From JAICWP01 sp035935775 (lineage in GTDB: Bacteria; Acidobacteriota; Terriglobia; Terriglobales; Acidobacteriaceae): DNA of 16,711 nucleotides. The position numbers and the translations under genes were made by a program. The notes beneath the pieces were generated by a model. It ran no database searches and was not told the DNA's origin. It saw nothing but the letters and a program-made list of their open reading frames with translations. The DNA is taken from the NCBI GenBank assembly GCA_035935775.1, contig DASYWT010000178.1, positions 1-16,711 on the forward strand. The letters run 5' to 3'. Shown here piece by piece: positions 7,168 through 12,950 of the stretch (position 1 is the stretch's first letter; every line of letters begins with the position of its first letter).

Positions 7168-7347
7168 CAACTGTCATCCTGAGATAACAACGCCCCGCAG
7201 TTGCTCAGACTGCGAGGCACCCAAAGGGTTCTAGGGGGGAGATAATCCCCTATTTATTAGCCAGCACTCAAGCCCTAAGGCGAGGGAGAAGGCCGGGCAC
7301 AGAATGCTCATTTGGCCTCTTTTTCTGCCTGTCAAAAATGACAGTTG
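7168..7347. repeat. Possible 180-base MITE-like element or decayed insertion end
   Basis: CAACTGTCAT (7168-7177) and its exact reverse complement ATGACAGTTG (7338-7347) bound a 180-base stretch without a gene but with internal hairpins, including CGCAGT-N7-ACTGCG (7196-7214) and TAGGGG-N9-CCCCTA (7232-7252). Ten-base terminal inverted repeats fit a small non-autonomous element. I cannot see clear target-site duplications, so this is tentative. Confidence 0.3.
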
Positions 7348-7407
7348 TCCCCGGCGTGAACCGGCGTGAGATTGGAAGTCGCTCATCCTCTCCAGGACAG
7401 TTGTCCC
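7340..7407. repeat. Direct repeat GACAGTTGTCCC (two copies)
   Basis: The 12-base word GACAGTTGTCCC occurs at 7340-7351 and 7396-7407. Its first ten bases recur at 9807-9816, upstream of aroA. The core GACA-GT-TGTC is nearly palindromic, as a regulator site or a transposase-binding repeat would be. The left copy overlaps a second palindrome, CTGTCA-AAAA-TGACAG (7329-7344). Confidence 0.45.
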
Positions 7408-7489
7408 AGACTTGGATAGTGATGACACTTAAAACCCTTCACAAACCCTTCCGCATTCTCAAAAAACGGGAAGTGTTTCGGAGTATCAC

Positions 7490-7621
7490 GTGAAATGGCA
7501 CGAGGTCCGGGCCGACAGGAAGCTAAAGGGAGTCTGCATCGAATGCGCTCAGCCCGTATGCCCGGAATCGAGGATTCGCTGCGCCCGCCATCGTCTGGGC
7601 CAACCGGGAGCGCGGAACTAG
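7490..7621 (+). CDS. Small CxxC/CxxH zinc-knuckle protein (candidate)
   Basis: This 43-residue frame starts at GTG 7490, with GGAG (7480-7483) 6 bases upstream as a ribosome site. It reads VKWHEVRADRKLKG and then CIECAQPVCPESRIRCARHR, so C16-x2-C19 and C31-x2-H34 could bind a zinc ion. The pattern of basic residues, GxCxxC, then RCxxH is common in small uncharacterised bacterial and phage proteins of unknown role. There is no in-frame start further upstream after the stop at 7430-7432. It ends one base before another small frame. A coding assignment is uncertain because of the length, but the ribosome site and the paired metal motif argue for it. Confidence 0.45.
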   Translation: MKWHEVRADRKLKGVCIECAQPVCPESRIRCARHRLGQPGARN

Positions 7622-7622
7622 G

Positions 7623-7811
7623 ATGACGCACATGGATGATGAATTGCCCGTTGCATTGTACGTTCTGACTTTGGTGCTCTGGCCGCTGGCCTGGATATGG
7701 AACACATGCGGAGACATACTCGCCTGGGCCTGTATCAATATACTTGCCGGCAACTATTGCGGTTATCACCCCTTCCGCTCAATAGCTAACGATCGGCGCT
7801 TCCGCTCCTGA
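7623..7811 (+). CDS. Small membrane peptide (candidate)
   Basis: This 62-residue frame begins one base after the stop of the zinc-knuckle candidate. The better start may be the second ATG at 7632, which has AGGA 8 bases upstream. Residues about 9-43 (LPVALYVLTLVLWPLAWIWN onward) are strongly hydrophobic and tryptophan-rich, enough for one or two membrane helices. The tail is basic (RSIANDRRFRS). I do not recognise a family. Close coupling to the preceding frame suggests a two-gene unit. An antisense frame across the same bases has a poorly placed ribosome site and looks less likely. Confidence 0.35.
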   Translation: MTHMDDELPVALYVLTLVLWPLAWIWNTCGDILAWACINILAGNYCGYHPFRSIANDRRFRS

Positions 7812-7982
7812 GGATGTCGCCGCCGCAAACGCCGTTGAGACCGTATCCACGCGCCCAAACCTCACCCTGAGCTTGGTTTTCGTCTACTTGGGGAATTTGC
7901 GGACTCGCGGTAGCTTAGACCATTGGCCACAATCTGACTCCAGTTCCTGCCGGTGGTAAGCTAACCAATTGAAAGTAAACCC

Positions 7983-8071
7983 GCCCGGGTGGCGAAACTG
8001 GCAGACGCACGGGACTTAAAATCCCGAGGACCGAAAGGTCCGTACCGGTTCGATTCCGGTCCCGGGCACCA
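7983..8071 (+). tRNA. tRNA-Leu (anticodon UAA)
   Basis: This is a complete type II tRNA. The acceptor stem GCCCGGG (7983-7989) pairs fully with CCCGGGC (8061-8067). The anticodon stem CGGGA/TCCCG encloses the loop CTTAAAA with anticodon TAA at 8017-8019. The long variable arm contains GGACC-GAAA-GGTCC. The T arm ACCGG-TTCGATT-CCGGT is perfect. Discriminator A is at 8068, and CCA is encoded at 8069-8071. It decodes UUA (and UUG) leucine codons. No recognisable gene lies in the 171 bases before it. Confidence 0.97.
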
Positions 8072-8082
8072 CCCTCGCCTCA

Positions 8083-8136
8083 CCCCCGGTTCACTGCTCC
8101 CGAGCGCGTCAGGCAAGGCTTAAGTCCAACCGGGGG
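8083..8136 (+). terminator. Long-loop inverted repeat after tRNA-Leu
   Basis: CCCCCGGTT (8083-8091) and AACCGGGGG (8128-8136) are perfect 9-base complements separated by 36 bases, starting 12 bases after the tRNA CCA end. The sequence after the right arm is ACGCAGCTTTT, a short T-run. It may end the tRNA transcript or act in processing. The large loop makes a standard intrinsic terminator doubtful. Confidence 0.3.
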
Positions 8137-8173
8137 ACGCAGCTTTTCAACCGGTAGGCGCGGCTTTGTTACA

Positions 8174-8590
8174 ATGCCGCCCATGGTGGATACATTTCTG
8201 GTAGCGGAAGGGACCACGGTAACAGCCAAGGGAGACGGCACGGCGGTGGATATTGCCGCGGCTTCGCACCGCATTTTCCTCCTGCAACTCAACATCACCC
8301 GCATTCTGGAGCAGCAGGCGCTGGACGTCAGCGTCTTCGGCTCGGCCGATGGCACTGCCTGGGGGCAGAAAGCCCTCATCGCTTTTCCTCAGAAGTTTTA
8401 TCGCGGCGAGCACCCGTTGCTGCTGGACCTGGGGCAGCACCCGGAAATCAAGTTTCTGCGCGCCCATTGGGAAGTGAACCGCTGGGGCCGCGGCCCGGAA
8501 ACGGCCATGTTTCAGTTTCAATTGCGTCTGCGCGAAGTTCCACCCGAAGTGCTGAAAGAAGTCACCGCCGGCGCCTTTTCCCGTGCCTGA
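8174..8590 (+). CDS. Conserved-looking hypothetical protein
   Basis: The product is 138 residues if translation begins at ATG 8174, or 135 from ATG 8183; neither start has a clear ribosome site. It has no signal peptide or membrane helix. The sequence alternates hydrophobic residues in beta-strand style (TFLVAEGTTVTAKGDGTAVDI, RIFLLQLNITRILEQQALDVSVFGS) and includes tryptophans at GTAWGQK and HWEVNRWG. This suggests a small all-beta domain. I do not recognise the family. Balanced composition and lack of low-complexity sequence argue for a real gene. It ends 9 bases before the convergent TPR-protein gene. Confidence 0.7.
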   Translation: MPPMVDTFLVAEGTTVTAKGDGTAVDIAAASHRIFLLQLNITRILEQQALDVSVFGSADGTAWGQKALIAFPQKFYRGEHPLLLDLGQHPEIKFLRAHWEVNRWGRGPETAMFQFQLRLREVPPEVLKEVTAGAFSRA

Positions 8591-8599
8591 CCTACCTGC

Positions 8600-9667
8600 C
8601 TAGTGCTCGACGGTGCTAGCCACCAGGGGCCGGACTTTCTCCACTGTTGCCCGCACCTCCGCCGCGTGCGGACCGTTAGGCGCCTGGCTGAGGTACTTCT
8701 GAAGTTCCGTTAGCGCCGCGCCATAGCTGTGCAGCCCTATGTAGACGTAACCCCTCACCATGTAAAGGTCGGGATGGGTGCTGGGATCTGCCAACGAGAA
8801 TGCCTTATTCACCTGCTGCAGCGCCTGCGGAAGGCTTCCCATCTGCAGCAGGGCTTTGCTGGACTCGAAGTATCCCTGCCAGGCGTTGGGCATTAGCATT
8901 TCCGCCCGCTCCAGGGGCCGCAGAGCATCCTGGAATTTCTGCTGGCAATTGAGCGCTGCTCCCATCACCAGGTAGCCGGTGCCGTGATTGGGGTCGGCCT
9001 GGATGGCATGATTGGCGTCGGCCGCAGCCTGCTCAAACTGCTGCTGCTGCATTTCCAGTACGCCGCGGAAGGCCAGGGCCTGAGCATATTCGGGGTAGGC
9101 AGCGAGCGCGTGGGAGACATATTTGCCCGCTTCCTCGAGGTGGTTCTTCATTAAAGCTTGTTGTGCCTTGGCGAGGAAGGACGCGGCTTTTTCCGGTACC
9201 CGCAACTGCTGCACTGAAACCGTCGGCGGGCTGCCGCTCCCGCCCCGCGTCGGGGAAGCCGGCATGCGCAAGGTCACCCAGGTTTGTCCGTCGTCTACGC
9301 GCACCCGCGCGCTGGCCTCCAGCACGCCCGATTCCGCCCGCAACTCATATTCTCCGGTGGGCACGCTGTTCACAACGAAGGAGCCGTCAGTAGAGGTGTA
9401 CTCGGTAATCAAACGCTGCTGCTGCAGGGAGGTGACCACCACCCGCGCATTGGTCACGGGCTTGTCGTCCAGGGTGCGGACCGTACCCATGATCACGCCG
9501 TTCTCGGGCCGCTTTACCTCCGGACCAATTTGCGGAGGCGCGCCTGGAAATTGTGGGCTGCCGCCCAGGCTTGGTTCCTGCAAATCCCCGATTTGGGCGA
9601 AGGCTGGAACGATGGCGAAGGCAAGAAGGAAACCTGCCAGGAAGAGCTTATCCCGCGAAAAAAACAT
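8600..9667 (-). CDS. Exported protein with carboxypeptidase-regulatory-like domain and TPRs
   Basis: This 355-residue protein has a signal peptide, MFFSRDKLFLAGFLLAFAIVPAFA, with cleavage near residue 24. Residues about 55-135 (GVIMGTVRTLDDKPVTNARVVV ... TSTDGSFVVNSVPTGEYELRAE) form a carboxypeptidase-regulatory-like beta-sandwich. Residues about 158-345 are helical TPR-type repeats (AGKYVSHALAAYPEYAQALAFRGVL, AAADANHAIQADPNHGTGYLVMGAAL and so on). The combination is common in Acidobacteriota envelope proteins, where a scaffold role is assumed but not proven. The start is ATG 9665-9667, preceded by AGAGG with 5-base spacing. The frame extends 28 codons upstream, but that part would precede the signal peptide and is rejected. 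It is divergent from aroA. Confidence 0.88.
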   Translation of the reverse strand: MFFSRDKLFLAGFLLAFAIVPAFAQIGDLQEPSLGGSPQFPGAPPQIGPEVKRPENGVIMGTVRTLDDKPVTNARVVVTSLQQQRLITEYTSTDGSFVVNSVPTGEYELRAESGVLEASARVRVDDGQTWVTLRMPASPTRGGSGSPPTVSVQQLRVPEKAASFLAKAQQALMKNHLEEAGKYVSHALAAYPEYAQALAFRGVLEMQQQQFEQAAADANHAIQADPNHGTGYLVMGAALNCQQKFQDALRPLERAEMLMPNAWQGYFESSKALLQMGSLPQALQQVNKAFSLADPSTHPDLYMVRGYVYIGLHSYGAALTELQKYLSQAPNGPHAAEVRATVEKVRPLVASTVEH

Positions 9668-9806
9668 CCTGACCTCTCGATGCGAAGCGGCGGACTTTTT
9701 GCGAGGGCTTCCCGTCTTAGGCAGGGGACCTGAAGGCCGTGGAACAACCACTCAGTAAGAGCACCGGCTTGCAAGTGCGCTATTGACTGAGATGGCAGCT
9801 ACAAGC

Positions 9807-9816
9807 GACAGTTGTC
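9807..9816. repeat. Third copy of GACAGTTGTC
   Basis: The exact 10-base core of the repeat at 7340 and 7396 recurs here in the same orientation, 66 bases before the preferred aroA start, in the aroA/TPR-gene divergent region. A shared regulator site is possible; chance is not excluded. Confidence 0.3.
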
Positions 9817-9881
9817 TTAGCCTTCCGCAGAGCTGCTCGAAAAATTTGTGCCCAGGCGAGCAACTCGCGGACAGGAGTCGC

Positions 9882-11189
9882 GTGCAAAATTCGACTATCC
9901 CGTTGCCGGTGGTCACGGTACAACCGGCTAAGAACCTGGCCGGCAGCTTGCGTCTGCCCGGCGACAAATCTATTTCGCACCGCTATGCCATGCTGGGAGC
10001 GCTGGCGGAAGGCGAAACCGAACTGGAGAATTTTTCCAGCGGCGCGGATTGCGCCAGCACTCTTGATTGCTTGCGTGGGTTGGGCTGCTCAATTGTGCGC
10101 CACGAGGGAAACATCCGCCTGCGCGGGAAAGGCCCGGCGCTGGCGCCGCCGCAGCAGGCGCTGGATTGCGGCAACTCCGGTTCCAGCATGCGCATGCTCG
10201 CGGGCATTCTGGCTGGACAGAATTTCACCAGCCAACTGGTAGGCGATGAATCGCTCTCCCGCCGGCCCATGCAGCGCGTGGTGACCCCGCTGCAGAAAAT
10301 GGGGGCAACGATCAGCGCGGGGGAGGGCTGCCGTCCGCCCCTGCGCATTCAGGGAAGCCGGCTGCGGGGCATCGAGTACCAGATGCCGGTGGCCAGCGCG
10401 CAGGTCAAATCCTCCCTGCTTTTCGCGGGCCTGCTGGCGCAGGGAGAAACCACGGTCGAGGAACCGGTGCGCACGCGCGACCATGGCGAGTTGGCGCTGC
10501 GTGCCTTTGGGGCGAAGGTGAACCGCAACGGCAACCGCTGCTCGATTGCCGGCGGGCAGAAGCTGCAGGCCATTCGCGCCGCCATTCCCGGCGACATCTC
10601 CAGCGCCGCGTTCTTTCTCTGCGCCGCCGCCATCTTTTCCGAATCCAGCCTCCTGGTGGACGACCTGCTGCTGAACCCGACCCGTGCCGCCATTCTGGAT
10701 GTGCTCATCGCCATGGGAATGCGCATCACGGTGCTCAAGATTGAGGAGCATCACGGCGAACTAGTGGGCACGCTGCAGGCCCGCCACGGCGGCCGCTTGC
10801 GCGGCACGCGCATCGCGGGAGCACAGTCGGCCGCCCTGATTGACGAGCTACCGGTGCTTGCCGCCATCGGTCCTTATACCGAGGATGGGGTGGAGATCCG
10901 CGACGCGCGTGAGCTGCGGGTGAAGGAGTCTGACCGCATCGCCGCTATGGCCCAGAACCTGCAGGCCATGGGCGCAAACGTGGAAGTTCGCGACGACGGG
11001 CTGTTCATTCCGGGAAAGCAGGCCTTGCACGGCGCCGAAGTGGATTCTTTTGGCGACCACCGTATCGCTATGGCCAGCGCGGTAGCTGCGCTGGGGGCCA
11101 GCAGCGAACTTCACATTCGCAACGCGGGCGTGGTGGACATCTCTTATCCGGGATTCTTCCCTACCCTGGAAGCGCTGCTGCAAAGGTGA
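9882..11189 (+). CDS. aroA: 3-phosphoshikimate 1-carboxyvinyltransferase (EPSP synthase)
   Basis: This enzyme joins phosphoenolpyruvate and shikimate-3-phosphate to EPSP in the chorismate pathway. Signature motifs are LPGDKSISHR (25-34, with K29), DCGNSGSSMRM, DESLSRRPMQR, IDELPVLA (D321), KESDR (348-352) and FGDHRIAMA (H393, R394). GNSGSSMR in place of GNAGTAMR points to the class II branch typified by Bacillus and Agrobacterium enzymes. I prefer the start GTG 9882, which gives 435 residues, the usual length, with AGGAG 4 bases upstream. The frame runs back to TTG 9783, adding 33 residues of no family character (MTEMAATSDSCLSL...) without a ribosome site. It is a single gene here, not clustered with other shikimate genes. 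Confidence 0.95.
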   Translation: MQNSTIPLPVVTVQPAKNLAGSLRLPGDKSISHRYAMLGALAEGETELENFSSGADCASTLDCLRGLGCSIVRHEGNIRLRGKGPALAPPQQALDCGNSGSSMRMLAGILAGQNFTSQLVGDESLSRRPMQRVVTPLQKMGATISAGEGCRPPLRIQGSRLRGIEYQMPVASAQVKSSLLFAGLLAQGETTVEEPVRTRDHGELALRAFGAKVNRNGNRCSIAGGQKLQAIRAAIPGDISSAAFFLCAAAIFSESSLLVDDLLLNPTRAAILDVLIAMGMRITVLKIEEHHGELVGTLQARHGGRLRGTRIAGAQSAALIDELPVLAAIGPYTEDGVEIRDARELRVKESDRIAAMAQNLQAMGANVEVRDDGLFIPGKQALHGAEVDSFGDHRIAMASAVAALGASSELHIRNAGVVDISYPGFFPTLEALLQR

Positions 11190-11234
11190 GACCGAACCTC
11201 AGCGGGCATTCTTACTTGGCCGCCGCCGGATTGC

Positions 11235-12203
11235 TCAAGCAGCGGGTTTGTCGGGCTGCTCGCTGGCGCTGACCTCGTCTTCGCGCATTTGCAGGCCGGT
11301 GCCGGAGAGCTGCAGCGTGGGCGTGGCAGCGGCGGAAGCTGAGACTTTGGCCGCCGGCCGGCGACCGGAGAAAATGCGGGCCAGGTCGGAGTGACGGAAC
11401 TGGCTCAGGTCGCGCAACACATTTCCCGCGTAATGCAGAAGGTTGACCATGCTGTTCTGGTACCAGCAACAGCGCGACATGCGGGGCGAGAAGCCGCAAT
11501 ACAAACGAAAAGTCTGCAGCGGCGGCGAGGGCATGAGGGCAGCCGCCACCATGCGATGATTGCCCTCGATGATGGTTAGTGGCTTGTCTTCATCAATTCC
11601 GATCAGCAGTACGCTTCCGCCGACGCCGTTTTTGACCAACTGCGCCTGCAGCACGCTTAGCCCCGAGACAAATGAGTCGGGCGCGGGTTTGGCCAGGCCG
11701 GCGGCAATGCGGCCGGCAAACTGAGGCAGGGAGAAGCCACGTTGCGAATAGCGGCGCCAGTCAGCGCGGGGAAACACCCGCACCCGGCCCAGGGCACGGG
11801 CCCGCATGGACACCTCCCACCAGGTTGTATCGGCAGGCAGCTCTCGCCACAATCCTCCGCGCTTGCGAAAAAGCAACTGGCGGCGGCGGATGTTTTCGCC
11901 TTCATCCTGCAAATTAGGGTTGAGGACGATGGCTGCGAACTCCTTGCGCACATCGTCGAAATCAGGGTGGTAGAACTCGTTCTTCAGGAATTCGGCGATG
12001 ACTTCATTGTGCGACACCAGGCGCGTCTTCAGAATGTCTGGTTGTGGCGGAGTGGAAAGACCAGCGGGTACGACCATGGTTTGGCGCATGCGCAGACCCA
12101 ACAGCAGCATGAGCATGGCTCCGACGACCAGCATGACCGCCACCCTTGCCAACGGGAGGATGAAGGTCAGCGCCACAACCGCCTGAATGTGCTGCGGTTC
12201 CAT
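11235..12203 (-). CDS. Membrane-anchored protein with ParB-like EGNHR motif
   Basis: This is a 322-residue protein. Residues about 8-36 form one strong membrane helix (ALTFILPLARVAVMLVVGAMLMLLLG), followed by a probable cytoplasmic body. Residues 208-222 read PLTIIEGNHRMVAAA, which resembles the conserved I-x-D/E-G-x-H-R-x-x-A core of ParB/sulfiredoxin-fold domains (E213, N215, H216, R217). The preceding strand SVLLIGIDE fits the strand before that motif. The mid-region is basic and tryptophan-rich. The C-terminal 50 residues are Ala/Ser/Gln-rich and probably disordered. There is no HTH as in true ParB. I do not recognise a named family; a nucleotide-binding or phosphate-handling role is only suggested. 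The start ATG lacks a clear ribosome site, so it is less certain than the frame. It converges on aroA. Confidence 0.75.
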   Translation of the reverse strand: MEPQHIQAVVALTFILPLARVAVMLVVGAMLMLLLGLRMRQTMVVPAGLSTPPQPDILKTRLVSHNEVIAEFLKNEFYHPDFDDVRKEFAAIVLNPNLQDEGENIRRRQLLFRKRGGLWRELPADTTWWEVSMRARALGRVRVFPRADWRRYSQRGFSLPQFAGRIAAGLAKPAPDSFVSGLSVLQAQLVKNGVGGSVLLIGIDEDKPLTIIEGNHRMVAAALMPSPPLQTFRLYCGFSPRMSRCCWYQNSMVNLLHYAGNVLRDLSQFRHSDLARIFSGRRPAAKVSASAAATPTLQLSGTGLQMREDEVSASEQPDKPAA

Positions 12204-12525
12204 GTTTCGCCCAAGCCAAGGTGTGAATGCAAGCGGCGCGCCACAATGAAGGTGAGCCTGGGCCTGCAGCTCTCTCTTCTGTAACCGCCGGCACCCCGCT
12301 GGGCAGTTGAAACTTGCCCATTGTGAGCACGCAGGTTCTCAGAATGGGAGGATTGTGTCTCACCAGCTCACGCTGGCCTCGCCGCCGACGAGAAAGCCTA
12401 ATTTGAGTTCCTCGATACTTGCCTTTTCGCTTGCGCGAAACCTCGGGCCTGCATTAACTTGGAGCGTCTTCTGGACGAGGAGCCAGCCACCGTGTAGAAG
12501 TTCATCCAAGCAGGAGGTTGCGCAA
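12204..12525. other. Divergent intergenic region
   Basis: These 322 bases separate the EGNHR membrane protein from the 83-residue gene. I see one small hairpin, TGGGCA-N9-TGCCCA (12300-12320), and no clear sigma-70 promoter. The 83-residue frame continues upstream to 12307 without a stop, but that part reads as non-coding (CRSSSKQEV and similar), and the ribosome site lies inside it. Confidence 0.5.
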
Positions 12526-12777
12526 GTGGCTTTGTCAATCAAGCATTGGTTGCTGCGGCAACTGAATGCCAATGACTCGCTGGACGGAGTCGCGGTCACT
12601 GTAAAACTTGCCGTCGCCGAGTATGGGCCCAAGCCTGTAGCTCGAGAGTTGCGCAAGTTTGCTGACAACCTGGAGCGCACGGGCGAAGTGCCGGGCTGGA
12701 AATTTCCGGCGCCCGCCCCGAGGTTGAAGCGATCGCGAAGCCAGTCGGCAGATGCTGTCCAACCCTCATCATCCTGA
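12526..12777 (+). CDS. Small hypothetical protein (83 residues)
   Basis: The start is GTG 12526, chosen because a consensus AGGAGG (12512-12517) lies exactly 8 bases upstream. The frame could begin at 12307, but only the part after the ribosome site looks protein-like. The product begins ALSIKHWLLRQLNANDSLDGV and continues AVTVKLAVAEYGPKPVARELRKFADNLERTGEVPGWKFP. It is predicted largely helical (about residues 2-52), then a PAPAPRLKRSRSQS basic tail. There is no signal peptide or membrane helix. I recognise no family. It stands alone between two divergent or convergent neighbours. Confidence 0.6.
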   Translation: MALSIKHWLLRQLNANDSLDGVAVTVKLAVAEYGPKPVARELRKFADNLERTGEVPGWKFPAPAPRLKRSRSQSADAVQPSSS

Positions 12778-12950
12778 TCGTTCCCGATCCTCCCCTGCCG
12801 GTCGCGCCACCCGGTAGGTGTGAATTTCCCGCCGAAGTAGAAGTATGTCCCGCCAGCCTTCCGCGATATTCAGGTGGAAGATTACCGATTACGGTTGCGA
12901 AACCCACCGGGCGGGGCTGCAATCCTCTATCGTGATTCGTCACCCCTAAT

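Larger units (their letters stand above)
6802..7489. other. Gene-poor region with hairpins and repeated words
   Basis: I find no convincing coding frame in these 688 bases; the few open frames have no recognisable motif. The stretch holds a 16-base palindrome (6827-6842) and hairpins at 6864-6887, 6957-6972, 7196-7214 and 7232-7252. It also has an inverted pair of the word ATGACAGTTG (7168-7177 and 7338-7347), a direct pair of GACAGTTGTCCC, and a tandem CCGGCGTGA pair near 7352-7370. The content suggests decayed mobile DNA plus the leader of the secreted-protein gene. Confidence 0.5.

Noticed and set aside
7231..7428. 65-residue minus-strand frame with RGQLSFLTGRKRGQMSILCPA
   Set aside because: It faintly recalls translated insertion-sequence flanks, but it spans the repeats themselves. 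I treat it as remnant DNA, not a gene.
7383..7769. 128-residue minus-strand open frame
   Set aside because: Its start GTG has a ribosome site only 1 base away and the composition looks like antisense. The plus-strand pair with a CxxC/CxxH motif explains the region better.
9668..9751. 28-codon extension of the TPR-protein frame
   Set aside because: It would place hydrophilic sequence ahead of a clear signal peptide. The inner ATG at 9667 has a good ribosome site.
10089..10754. Long minus-strand open frame within aroA
   Set aside because: It is a shadow of a certain gene in GC-rich DNA, with a histidine/glutamine-rich, motif-free product.
12004..12363. Minus-strand open frame overlapping the start of the EGNHR protein
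   Set aside because: It overlaps the membrane-helix coding frame and its product has no recognisable domain or ribosome site.
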